Shown here one piece after another: positions 8,838 to 17,469 of a stretch of DNA of 64,000 nt. This DNA is from DMER64 sp964542305 (GTDB lineage: Bacteria > Bacteroidota > Bacteroidia > Bacteroidales > UBA932). Where the stretch lies: contig CAZITX010000003.1 of NCBI GenBank assembly GCA_964542305.1, positions 78,897-142,896 on the forward strand. Reading direction: 5' to 3'. A program made the position numbers and the translations under genes. Each line of letters opens with the position of its first letter. Positions within the stretch are counted from its first letter, which is position 1. The notes below the pieces were generated by a model. That model was not told the origin of the DNA. It searched no databases and saw only the letters and a list, made by a program, of their open reading frames with translations.

Positions 8838-9455
8838 ATGCCGGTTTTAAACCATAAGGGTATTTCCGGGATCTTAACGGCAGCGGCTGTTGTGATCCTT
8901 GTTTTGTACGGATGTAGCGGCAATCCTGCCAAATTCGTAGAAAACTCTTTTGTAGGCACTTGGCAAATAGATACTTCAAGGGTTAGTCTGTCAGTATCTG
9001 TAGATGCGGGAGAAGCGGCCGATCTCCAGGTTTTTTTGCCGTTCATTACAGAGAATTATCAAAATATCCGTCTTTTACTTAAAGAACCCGGGACCATCAG
9101 CGTGGCACAATCTTCAGTTGATGATCCTTATACGGGTATTTACTCACTGGTCTTTTCCTCCGGGGATGTATATACAAGTTCCTACAAACTGGTTCGCAAT
9201 ATTTTATTTCTTAATTTATCGGATAAATCCGGCCATACTTTTACCATACCCTGCCAGGCTGACGGAAACACTTTGCAGATCTTTTATTCCACACCTTATA
9301 TGAAAGCGCTCATCAAGGATTATATTGAAGATTTCTATCCTGCACAGGCCGAAGACTATCTTTCCGTGTTATCCTCCATTACAGTTACTCTTGAAGGTCT
9401 GAGCGTTTACAATACAAGAACTCGCGATTCAAGCGGGCAATATGTGCAACCGTGA
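8838..9455 (+). CDS. Hypothetical lipoprotein
   Basis: 205 residues. The N-terminus has a hydrophobic segment ending in LYGC, a fair lipoprotein signal, with Cys26 as the likely lipidated residue. The mature part starts with a VGTWQID segment, which recalls lipocalin-like single-domain lipoproteins of Bacteroidota, but I do not recognise a specific family. The last 71 bases overlap the convergent sdhB gene, an unusually long convergent overlap; the C-terminal 23 residues are therefore encoded opposite the SdhB C-terminus. Function unknown. Confidence 0.75.
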   Translation: MPVLNHKGISGILTAAAVVILVLYGCSGNPAKFVENSFVGTWQIDTSRVSLSVSVDAGEAADLQVFLPFITENYQNIRLLLKEPGTISVAQSSVDDPYTGIYSLVFSSGDVYTSSYKLVRNILFLNLSDKSGHTFTIPCQADGNTLQIFYSTPYMKALIKDYIEDFYPAQAEDYLSVLSSITVTLEGLSVYNTRTRDSSGQYVQP

Positions 9456-10137
9456 TATTTTTGGGACATTCCATCTGACACGTTCCAATATTGGTACAGG
9501 ATCCAAAACCCATTTCATCCATTTTTAACACCATAGCCCGGGCTCTGCGACATGCCTCGGGTTTTCCCTGCGGCAACAGAGACAAGGCGCTTACCCGGGA
9601 TGCCACAAAAAGCATAGCCGAACCGTTTTTGCAGGATGCCGCACAAGCCCCGCACCCAATGCACGAAGAGGCATCCATACTCTCCTCGGCTTTTTCCCTG
9701 GAAATAAGTATTGTATGAGCTTCCGGGGCACTTCCGGTATTCACACTTACAAATCCTCCTGCCTGCAGTATTTTGTCAAAAGCATTGCGGTTTACCATAA
9801 GGTCTTTAACAATCGGGAAAGCCCCCCTCCTGAAAGGTTCCACAGTAATTTCACTCCCGTCTTTAAAACGTCTCATATACAACTGACACGTGGTAATGCC
9901 ATCATCCGGACCGTGAGCCCTGCCGTTAATATACAATCCGCAGGCCCCGCATATCCCTTCCCGGCAATCGTGATCAAATGCAATTGTTTCCCTGTTTTCT
10001 TGCACCAGCTTGTTATTCAGGATATCCAGCATCTCAAGGAATGAGGTGTCACCTTCTATATCATCAACGGTATAACGTTCAAAGTGCCCCTGTATCCGGG
10101 GTCCGGCCTGACGCCAGATTTTAAGTGTAAAATGCAT
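9385..10137 (-). CDS. sdhB: Succinate dehydrogenase/fumarate reductase iron-sulfur subunit
   Basis: SdhB/FrdB passes electrons between the flavoprotein and the membrane quinone site. The 250-residue protein has the plant-ferredoxin type [2Fe-2S] ligands C58, C63, C66 and C84 and, in the C-terminal half, the CIGCGACAASC and CTNIGTCQMEC motifs for the [4Fe-4S] and [3Fe-4S] clusters. It starts 1 base after the sdhA stop, so the two are an operon. The cytochrome b subunit that normally precedes sdhA in this type of complex is not next to the pair. Confidence 0.95.
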   Translation of the reverse strand: MHFTLKIWRQAGPRIQGHFERYTVDDIEGDTSFLEMLDILNNKLVQENRETIAFDHDCREGICGACGLYINGRAHGPDDGITTCQLYMRRFKDGSEITVEPFRRGAFPIVKDLMVNRNAFDKILQAGGFVSVNTGSAPEAHTILISREKAEESMDASSCIGCGACAASCKNGSAMLFVASRVSALSLLPQGKPEACRRARAMVLKMDEMGFGSCTNIGTCQMECPKNITVAHIARLNREFLYCKRSDLQE

Positions 10138-10138
10138 T

Positions 10139-12082
10139 TTACTTATACTTTCGTTCGGTTACATCTATATGGCTGAAGACCAGCGGCTCTTTATGCAAAA
10201 CAGGCTCCGGACCGGAACGGTCGTATTCCCATGCGGCCACGTATTGATATTCTTTGTCGTTTCTAAGCGTTTCCCCGTCTTTTGTCTGGCTTTCTACCCT
10301 GAAATGCCCTCCGCAGGATTCTTCCCGGTGCAAGGCGTCCTTAACCATCAGGCGGGCCAGTAACAGGTAGTCCTCCATATGCAAAGCCTTTTCCAGTTCC
10401 TGGTTAACCGTTTTTTCACTTCCGGGTATCCCTGTTTCCCTGAAGAACCGGCTGCGGATCTCTTCCAGACCGTCAAATGTTTGGGACAAGCCTTCTGCCG
10501 ATCTTACGATCCCGGCATGTTCCCACATCAATTTGCCGAGTTTCCGGTGCAGATCGTCCACCGGCGTGCGTCCTGCGATCTCCATCAGATCACGGATCCT
10601 TTTCTTTACATTTTCCGAGGCTTGTGTGAATTCCGGATGTGCCGGATCGGGTAGGGATTCTCCGATTCCTGTAGCAAGGTAATCCGGCAGGGTATAAGGC
10701 AAAATGAAAAAGCCGTCTGCCAAACCCTGCATAAGGGCAGAGGCGCCCAGCCTGTTGGCGCCATGATCACTGAAATTGGCCTCCCCTATAGCAAATAATC
10801 CCGGTATGGTAGTCATCAGGTTGTAATCCACCCACAAACCACCCATGGTATAATGCATGGCCGGATAGATCTGCATGGGTTCTTTATACGGGTTTTCATT
10901 CGTTATTTTCTCATACATCTGGAAAAGATTGCCGTATTTCCGGTCAACGGACTCTTTACCTTGTGTTTCAAAGGCTTTTTCAAAATCCAGGTAAACGGCC
11001 TTCCCTGTTTTGTTGACACCCAGGCCTGCATCGCAACGTTCTTTGGCCGCCCTGGAAGCCACGTCGCGTGGAACCAGGTTCCCGTAAGCCGGATACCTGC
11101 GTTCCAGGTAATAATCCCGCTCATTTTCCGGCACCTGTGAGGGTTTTAATGTGCCATCCTTCAATTGTTTGGCTATGGTTTTGTCTTTGGGTACCCATAT
11201 CCTTCCGTCGTTTCTCAGGGATTCGCTCATCAAGGTCAGTTTGGACTGATGGGTTCCGTGAACCGGGATGCAAGTGGGATGAATCTGTACAAATCCCGGA
11301 TTAGCAAAGAAAGCCCCTTTCTTCCAGCATTGCACAACAGCCGAGGCATTCGAGTTCATGCCATTGGTTGAGAGAAAATATACGTTTGCATATCCCCCGG
11401 TAGCCAAAACCACAGCATGAGCAGGGTATTTTTCAATCCTTCCGGTAACCATATCCCGCGTTATGATCCCTTGGGCCTTTCCGTCAATGACAACCAGGTC
11501 CATCATCTGGTGCCGGCAGTGTACTGTTACGTTCCCCAGGGCAACTTGCCGGTTCAGGGCTCCGTAGGCCGCAAGCAACAATTGTTGTCCGGTCTGTCCA
11601 CGGGCATAAAAAGTCCGGCTAACCTGCGATCCCCCGAAAGAGCGATTGTCCAGGTACCCCGCGTAATCACGGGCAAAAGGCACGCCAAGCGCCACACAAT
11701 GATCAATGATGGCGTTACTTACCTCGGCAAGTCTGTAAACATTGGCCTCGCGCGAGCGGAAATCGCCTCCCTTTAATGTATCCAGGAACAGCCGTTGAAC
11801 CGAATCGTTGTCGTTCCTGTAATTTTTTGCGGCATTAATGCCTCCCTGTGCCGAGACGGAATGGGCCCTTCGCGGGGAGTCCCCCATGCAGAAAACATTG
11901 ACGCGGTACCCCTGTTCCCCAAGCGTGGCAGCCGCCGAGGCTCCGGCCAATCCCGTACCTACCACAATGATATGCATCCGGCTTCTGTTGGCCGGGGAAA
12001 CTGTTTTCAGACTTTCCTTGTGGATCGTCCATTTTTGATCCAGTGGACCTTCGGGGATTTTTGCATTCAGAATTCCAGCCAT
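10139..12082 (-). CDS. sdhA: Succinate dehydrogenase/fumarate reductase flavoprotein subunit
   Basis: Catalytic subunit interconverting succinate and fumarate. From the ATG at 12082 it has 647 residues and begins MAGILNAKIPEGPLDQKW, as in other Bacteroidota b558-type SdhA proteins. Visible are the FAD-binding VVGTGLAGASAA, the RRAHSVSAQGGINAA segment carrying the His that links FAD covalently, and later the HPTCIPVHGTH substrate region. The frame can be extended 20 codons to 12142, but that stretch contains a consensus promoter (12105-12133), so the inner ATG is chosen. It is divergent from namZ. Confidence 0.95.
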   Translation of the reverse strand: MAGILNAKIPEGPLDQKWTIHKESLKTVSPANRSRMHIIVVGTGLAGASAAATLGEQGYRVNVFCMGDSPRRAHSVSAQGGINAAKNYRNDNDSVQRLFLDTLKGGDFRSREANVYRLAEVSNAIIDHCVALGVPFARDYAGYLDNRSFGGSQVSRTFYARGQTGQQLLLAAYGALNRQVALGNVTVHCRHQMMDLVVIDGKAQGIITRDMVTGRIEKYPAHAVVLATGGYANVYFLSTNGMNSNASAVVQCWKKGAFFANPGFVQIHPTCIPVHGTHQSKLTLMSESLRNDGRIWVPKDKTIAKQLKDGTLKPSQVPENERDYYLERRYPAYGNLVPRDVASRAAKERCDAGLGVNKTGKAVYLDFEKAFETQGKESVDRKYGNLFQMYEKITNENPYKEPMQIYPAMHYTMGGLWVDYNLMTTIPGLFAIGEANFSDHGANRLGASALMQGLADGFFILPYTLPDYLATGIGESLPDPAHPEFTQASENVKKRIRDLMEIAGRTPVDDLHRKLGKLMWEHAGIVRSAEGLSQTFDGLEEIRSRFFRETGIPGSEKTVNQELEKALHMEDYLLLARLMVKDALHREESCGGHFRVESQTKDGETLRNDKEYQYVAAWEYDRSGPEPVLHKEPLVFSHIDVTERKYK

Positions 12083-12104
12083 CGTATTTTCCTGGTTTAT
12101 TTGA

Positions 12105-12133
12105 CAAAAATACAAAACAATGATGAGATGCAA
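12105..12133 (-). promoter_or_regulatory. Promoter of sdhA-sdhB (TTG, 18-bp spacer, TATTTTTG)
   Basis: Minus-strand TTG at 12133-12131 and TATTTTTG at 12112-12105 are separated by 18 bp. Both boxes match the Bacteroidota consensus. It lies 22 bases upstream of the ATG at 12082 and so rules against the longer sdhA frame. Confidence 0.65.
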
Positions 12134-12153
12134 TTTTTTCATAACTTAGACGC

Positions 12154-13344
12154 ATGAAACGTATATTTTACTTCGGAATTACGGTGCTTGCCGTGATCTG
12201 TGTTTCCTGTAGTAATACACAGGAAACGGCACCCCTGAGAACAGGGGCTGAAAATACCGGGGCATACCTGTCCCTGATCCAGGGGAAAAAGGTAGGCTTG
12301 CTGACAAATCACACCGCCCTTATAGACTCTACACACCTTGTAGACAGTCTCACCGGCCTGGGTGTGGATCTGAAAATGATCTTCGCTCCGGAACACGGTT
12401 TCCGGGGAAATGAAGATGCCGGCTCCCACATTGCCCATCAGACAGACCCGAAAACGGGCATACCCATAGTCTCTGTTTACGGAGCGGGATTCATTCCGGC
12501 AGACAGCCTTATACAGCAACTGGATGTCGCATTGTTTGATATCCAGGATGTCGGTTTGCGTTTTTACACTTACCTCTCTTCCATGTATTATTTGATGGAA
12601 GCCTGTGCCCGGAACAATGTTCCCCTCATTGTGCTGGACAGGCCCAATCCAAACGGGCATATAGTATCCGGCCCTGTTTTAGACATGCAATACCGTTCTT
12701 TTGTGGGAGTAATCCCCATCCCGGTAGTACACGGTATGACCCTGGGAGAACTTGCCGGTATGATCAACGGGGAATTTTGGCTTAAAGACAGCTTGCAGGT
12801 ACAACTAACCGTTATTCCCTGCCTGAATTACACACACCAAACCATTTATCAGCTACCGGTAAAACCATCACCCAACTTGCCCAATAACCGGTCAATTTAC
12901 CTGTATCCTTCCATTTGTCCTTTTGAGGGCACCCGTGTAAGCCTGGGACGCGGTACCGAATTCCCCTTCCAGGTATACGGACATCCCCAAATGACAGGGT
13001 ATGATTTCTCCTTTACACCTCAACCCGTTCCTGGCGCACAGAATCCTCCGCAAAAAGGGAATCTTTGCTACGGAGTGGACCTGCGAATTTCTCCTTCAGA
13101 TGATGTTGTAAGGGCAAACGGATTCAACCTGGAGTATGTTATTGATGCGTACCGTAACCTAAATGAAAATACAGAAATGGGTGATGCGTTTTTCACTGCC
13201 TATTTTGACACGCTTGTTGGGGTGGATTACGTAAGGGAAATGATCATCCGGGGAAAAGACGCCGCTCAGATAGCCGAAACCTGGCAGGAAGAACTGGAGG
13301 ATTTTAAGGCAAAACGTACTAATTATCTAATATATCCCGAATAA
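12154..13344 (+). CDS. namZ: DUF1343 lipoprotein, NamZ-like exo-beta-N-acetylmuramidase
   Basis: DUF1343 proteins include Bacillus subtilis NamZ (YbbC), an exo-muramidase (family GH171) that releases terminal MurNAc from peptidoglycan fragments. The 396-residue protein has a signal peptide ending at VSC (Cys19), then the family core with LLTNHTA (49-55), FAPEHGFRG (77-85), DIQDVG and LDRPNPNG. It is probably an envelope-anchored periplasmic enzyme. A DUF4251 gene starts 2 bases after its stop codon and a GH20 hexosaminidase follows, so the three may degrade cell-wall or host glycans together. The activity is inferred from the family. Confidence 0.85.
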   Translation: MKRIFYFGITVLAVICVSCSNTQETAPLRTGAENTGAYLSLIQGKKVGLLTNHTALIDSTHLVDSLTGLGVDLKMIFAPEHGFRGNEDAGSHIAHQTDPKTGIPIVSVYGAGFIPADSLIQQLDVALFDIQDVGLRFYTYLSSMYYLMEACARNNVPLIVLDRPNPNGHIVSGPVLDMQYRSFVGVIPIPVVHGMTLGELAGMINGEFWLKDSLQVQLTVIPCLNYTHQTIYQLPVKPSPNLPNNRSIYLYPSICPFEGTRVSLGRGTEFPFQVYGHPQMTGYDFSFTPQPVPGAQNPPQKGNLCYGVDLRISPSDDVVRANGFNLEYVIDAYRNLNENTEMGDAFFTAYFDTLVGVDYVREMIIRGKDAAQIAETWQEELEDFKAKRTNYLIYPE

Positions 13345-13345
13345 T

Positions 13346-13843
13346 ATGAAACGTCTGGTACTTTTATCATTGGTTATGCTTTTCCTTGCTCCCGGAAGTA
13401 TTTCAGCCCAGACACGCAAGGAAGAAAAAGCCGCCCGTAAAGCAGCCCGGGAACAACAGGTCTGCAACCTTGTTGAAAGCGGTACATTTGCCATTTCTTT
13501 TGATCGCGCCAACCCGGCACGGGGAATGTCAAGGACCTTGTCCCCGGATTATGAAATGAAATTTGAAAACAACCGGGTAACTACATACCTGCCGTATTTT
13601 GGAAGAGCCCATACCGCGCCCATGGACCCGACAAAACTGGCCATTGAACTTACTGATCAGGAAATTGAAGTCAAAACCGAAAAAGACCCAAAAAAAGGGT
13701 ATTCCCTTACTTTTTCCGCGAAAACCCAAACGAACGAGAACATCACTTTTTATTTGAAGATCACATACAGCGGTATGGTGACCCTTTCTATTAACAGCAG
13801 CACCCGGGAACCCATTTCCTACCTGGGAGATTTGAAAATGTAA
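13346..13843 (+). CDS. DUF4251 domain-containing secreted protein
   Basis: 165 residues with a signal peptide ending near SISAQ, then a basic KEEKAARKAAREQQ stretch and a beta-rich domain of about 130 residues typical of DUF4251 (the segment PYFGRAHTAP and the terminal ISYLGDL are recognisable). Function of the family is unknown. It is packed between namZ (1-base gap) and the GH20 gene (10-base gap), so it is probably cotranslated with them. Confidence 0.8.
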   Translation: MKRLVLLSLVMLFLAPGSISAQTRKEEKAARKAAREQQVCNLVESGTFAISFDRANPARGMSRTLSPDYEMKFENNRVTTYLPYFGRAHTAPMDPTKLAIELTDQEIEVKTEKDPKKGYSLTFSAKTQTNENITFYLKITYSGMVTLSINSSTREPISYLGDLKM

Positions 13844-13853
13844 TTACTTATTT

Positions 13854-16055
13854 ATGAACACTTTATTTGCTTTAGTTATGACCTCCCTGGTTCATCTTAT
13901 TCCCGCACCGGTAAGCCTGGAGCCCGGGGAAGGTTTTTTTACCCTGAATAACCAAACACAATTGTTCGTTACCCGGGAAGCTTCCATGGCCGGGGGTGCG
14001 GCTTTATATTTTACGGAAACCGTAAAGCCGTCCATGGGCATTAATCCTGCTTTTTCAAAAAGCCGGCCCCTGGAAAATGCCATTCTCTTTTCATTGGATA
14101 AAACCTTGCCTGCAGAAGGGTATACGCTCTCCGTAACCAACCGGTTTATTGAAATATGCGCAGGGGATGATGCCGGTTTTTTCTATGGCGTACAGACATT
14201 ATTGCAATTGTTGCCCCCTTATGTTTATCAACCGGTATACAAGCCAGATCAGTACACACCTTCCCTGACAGCAGATATTCCCGGTCTGACGATCAAGGAT
14301 TATCCCGCTTTTGAACACAGGGGAATGATGCTGGATGTGAGCCGCCAGTTTTACACTGTAGATTACATTAAGCGTTTTATAGACAGGATGGCTGTTCACA
14401 AACTGAATCGTTTTCACTGGCACCTTGCAGATGATACGGGATGGCGCATCGAGATCAAAAAATACCCGTTCCTGACCAGCAAGGGAGCCTGGAGGGGCCC
14501 CGGAGAAGTGTTGCCAACAACATACGGGCATGCCGGCCAACGATACGGCGGGTACTACACCCAGGAAGACATCCGTGAAATAGTGGCCTATGCGGCAGCG
14601 CGTCACGTAGAGATCATTCCGGAAATTGACCTTCCCGGGCATTCCAAGGCCGCCATAGCCAGTTACCCCGATATCCTTTGCGATCTGACCGGGGAAGTGG
14701 AACTGAGCATCCAGGGAGTCAGCAACAACGTCTGGTGTGCTTCCTACGAGAAAAATTACCAAATGCTTGAAGACATAGTCCGGGAAATGGTCCGGTTGTT
14801 TCCTTCCCGGTATTTTCACGTTGGCGGTGACGAAGTGGTTACCAGCCAATGGGCCAGCTGTACCCGTTGCAAGGCTTTCATGCATGAACACAATATGGAA
14901 GACCCTATAGAAATGCAGTCCTATTTCGTTCAACGCATGCAGCAGATCCTCAACAAATTCGATAAAACGCTGGTGGGGTGGAATGAAATTATGGAAGGAG
15001 GGGAGCTGGACCGGGAAAAAACGGTAGTTCATGCGTGGCAAAGTGCGGAAAAGATCAAGGAAGCCACCGCTGCCGGATACCGGGTGATCGCCCAGCCGGC
15101 CCAGTATTGCTACCTGGACATGAAACACACACCGCAGGAACGAGGTATGACCTGGGCTGCGATTTTTGATACGGATAAAGTTTATTCCTTTGATCCCGTT
15201 GAAACAGCAGGGTTGAATCAGGCAGAAGCTTCCAGGGTCCTGGGTGTCCAGGGCGGTTTGTGGTCTGAATTGATGAACATGCCTTCCAACATTGCCGAAT
15301 ACCAGGTATATCCGCGCTTGTGTGCTCTTGCCGAGGTGGCCTGGAGTCCCCGCGAAAATAAAGACTGGGACGATTTTAACAACCGGCTCAGTCAAACGCA
15401 TTTTGACCGGCTTTATTTTATGGGTATTCGTTTTAGGATAGCACCCCCCAAGGCTGATTACGTAAACGGATACCTGTGTGTTACACACCAGTACCCGTGG
15501 ATGATAATACGCTATACGTGTGACGGATCCCAGCCCGGTCCAAGGTCCTGTTTATATACCGGTCCCCTGAAAACCAACAACCCGGAACCGTATCGTTTTG
15601 CGGCCTTTTTCAGGGATGATATCCGCAGCCAGGTTACCCTGGCAAACCTGCCTTATGACCGTTACCAGAAACCGGTAACACGTGTTACCGGAAATGTGGA
15701 AACACATCCTCGTACACCTTTGTCCCTTTTAGGAGACAATAATTCCGCTACTTATGTTAGCTGTTATGGTCCTTTGAAAGAAGATCAGTATTTACTGTTC
15801 GCATTTGAAGAGCCGGTAACAACCCCGGGGATCACGGTGCAAACCGGACTGCCGCGGGTAGATATTGATATTGTTGATTTTGCTCAAGTAGAGTATTCCG
15901 TTGACGGGGTTCATTTTACGAAAGCCGCCTGCCTTTGGGAAAACGGAGGTTGCCGTTTTATTCCTGAGCAGCCTGTAATGGCTGTAAAAATCCTGTTTGA
16001 CAACCGGAACCAACCCCTGACTTATTATTTGCAAGATCTTCGTATAGAAAAATGA
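13854..16055 (+). CDS. GH20 beta-N-acetylhexosaminidase
   Basis: The enzyme removes terminal GlcNAc or GalNAc by substrate-assisted catalysis. The 733-residue protein has an N-terminal hydrophobic segment, a GH20b domain (about 15-140), a TIM barrel (about 150-490) with FHWHLADDTGWRIEIKKYP and the HVGGDE motif holding the catalytic pair Asp326-Glu327, a chitobiase C-terminal-like beta domain (about 525-580) and a discoidin-like C-terminal domain. In this operon it may strip GlcNAc so that NamZ can act on the exposed MurNAc; that link is inference. The next gene starts 5 bases downstream of its stop. Confidence 0.92.
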   Translation: MNTLFALVMTSLVHLIPAPVSLEPGEGFFTLNNQTQLFVTREASMAGGAALYFTETVKPSMGINPAFSKSRPLENAILFSLDKTLPAEGYTLSVTNRFIEICAGDDAGFFYGVQTLLQLLPPYVYQPVYKPDQYTPSLTADIPGLTIKDYPAFEHRGMMLDVSRQFYTVDYIKRFIDRMAVHKLNRFHWHLADDTGWRIEIKKYPFLTSKGAWRGPGEVLPTTYGHAGQRYGGYYTQEDIREIVAYAAARHVEIIPEIDLPGHSKAAIASYPDILCDLTGEVELSIQGVSNNVWCASYEKNYQMLEDIVREMVRLFPSRYFHVGGDEVVTSQWASCTRCKAFMHEHNMEDPIEMQSYFVQRMQQILNKFDKTLVGWNEIMEGGELDREKTVVHAWQSAEKIKEATAAGYRVIAQPAQYCYLDMKHTPQERGMTWAAIFDTDKVYSFDPVETAGLNQAEASRVLGVQGGLWSELMNMPSNIAEYQVYPRLCALAEVAWSPRENKDWDDFNNRLSQTHFDRLYFMGIRFRIAPPKADYVNGYLCVTHQYPWMIIRYTCDGSQPGPRSCLYTGPLKTNNPEPYRFAAFFRDDIRSQVTLANLPYDRYQKPVTRVTGNVETHPRTPLSLLGDNNSATYVSCYGPLKEDQYLLFAFEEPVTTPGITVQTGLPRVDIDIVDFAQVEYSVDGVHFTKAACLWENGGCRFIPEQPVMAVKILFDNRNQPLTYYLQDLRIEK

Positions 16056-16059
16056 GCCT

Positions 16060-17469
16060 ATGGACATTCTGCGTTTTTACCTAAACGGTAATCTCCGGGA
16101 AATTGAATTTTCCGCCAAAGACAGTCCGTCTCTTTCCTGTTCGGTTTTACATTACCTGCGTACGTATGAAAAACTTACCGGAACCAAGGAAGTATGCGGC
16201 AGGGGAGATTGCGGGGCCTGCACTGTTATTGTGGCCTGTAAAGACGCTGTTTCCGGCCGGGAAAAAAGGGTTTCCGTGGATTCCTGCCTGATGCGCCTGC
16301 CTCAATTGCACGGGAAGCACCTGCTGACCATAGAAGCCCCTGATCAATACCTGGATATAGGCCCGGTAAAAGAAGCTTTTTTAAGGGAACGGGCCAGTCA
16401 ATGCGGTTTTTGTTCTCCGGGAATGGTGCTTTCCACCTATATTCACGTTAAGAACCAACTTCCTTTTAAAAGGGAGGACATCCAGCGTTCTTTGTCCGGA
16501 AATCTATGCCGGTGTACCGGTTACCAGGCAATTATGGATGCGGCATTATCCCTGGAAAAATGTCCCGAAGCACCCGGTCAGAACGAACTTCCCCTGTCAT
16601 TTCCGGAAACAGGTAATAAATTGCTTCTCTTTGAACAAGATGAGCTGGTTTATGTTGTACCGTCTTCTTTACAGGAATTCTACCGGGCCCGCAAAACCTG
16701 GCCCGCTGCGCGTATCGCAGCCGGGTTTACAGGTTCCTGTATGGACTATAAAAGTTCTGTAATAGATATTTCCCGGATACCTGAATTGACAGAGGTTAAC
16801 GTGACAGATTCTCATATCACAATAGGGGCCGCCTGTAATTTTGAAACAATGAAACAGGTTATGGGCCCGGCTTTTCCATATATGATGCCTTACCTGGATG
16901 AATTTGCTTCACTCCAGGTCCGGAACCAGGCAACTCTGGGAGGAAATATTGCCGACGGATCTCCCGTGGGAGACACCATGCCTTTATGTCTGTCACATGA
17001 CTCGGTTTGTATTGTGACCGGCCCACGGGGAACCCGGCGCATTGAAGCCCGGCTCTTTACTACGGGATACCGGCAGGTTGCCCTTAGACCCGGCGAATTG
17101 ATCCAAGCCGTAGAATTTCCCCGTCCGGATACAGATACTTTTTATTTTGCCCACAAACAGGCAAGACGCAGGAATATGGACATCAGCTCGGTATCATTTG
17201 CCGCCCGTATTAATTTGCGTGGCAAAACCTGCCGTGATATCCGGCTGGCATACGGCGGTATGGCCGCCGTACCTGCACGGGCACTAAATGCCGAACGATT
17301 TTTGAAAGGAAAAGTTTTTTCCCTCAATAATTGCCGTAAAGCCTCAGCCCTGCTTGAAAAAGATTTTTCCCCTTTGTCAGATATCAGGGGAAGTGCTACA
17401 TACCGTATGGATGTAGCTAAAAATATGCTTTTGTTGCTTTTTGAATCATACAAAGGGAACCATGACTGA
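16060..17469 (+). CDS. Molybdenum hydroxylase small subunit: fused [2Fe-2S] and FAD domains (XdhA-like)
   Basis: 469 residues. The N-terminal ferredoxin domain has C46, C51, C54 and C76; the second [2Fe-2S] domain has C115, C118, C150 and C152 (CGFCSPGM and CRCTG). The FAD-binding domain (about 185-360) carries NQATLGGNIADGSPVGDTMP and is followed by the CO-dehydrogenase flavoprotein C-terminal domain. This fused layout is that of two-subunit xanthine dehydrogenases. Electrons would pass from the Mo site through two clusters to FAD and then to NAD or another acceptor. Its stop overlaps the large-subunit start by 8 bases. Confidence 0.92.
   Translation: MDILRFYLNGNLREIEFSAKDSPSLSCSVLHYLRTYEKLTGTKEVCGRGDCGACTVIVACKDAVSGREKRVSVDSCLMRLPQLHGKHLLTIEAPDQYLDIGPVKEAFLRERASQCGFCSPGMVLSTYIHVKNQLPFKREDIQRSLSGNLCRCTGYQAIMDAALSLEKCPEAPGQNELPLSFPETGNKLLLFEQDELVYVVPSSLQEFYRARKTWPAARIAAGFTGSCMDYKSSVIDISRIPELTEVNVTDSHITIGAACNFETMKQVMGPAFPYMMPYLDEFASLQVRNQATLGGNIADGSPVGDTMPLCLSHDSVCIVTGPRGTRRIEARLFTTGYRQVALRPGELIQAVEFPRPDTDTFYFAHKQARRRNMDISSVSFAARINLRGKTCRDIRLAYGGMAAVPARALNAERFLKGKVFSLNNCRKASALLEKDFSPLSDIRGSATYRMDVAKNMLLLLFESYKGNHD

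Noticed and set aside
14199..15488. Antisense frame of 429 codons inside the GH20 gene
   Set aside because: The plus strand encodes a complete GH20 enzyme with catalytic residues; the antisense frame shows no family resemblance and is a shadow.
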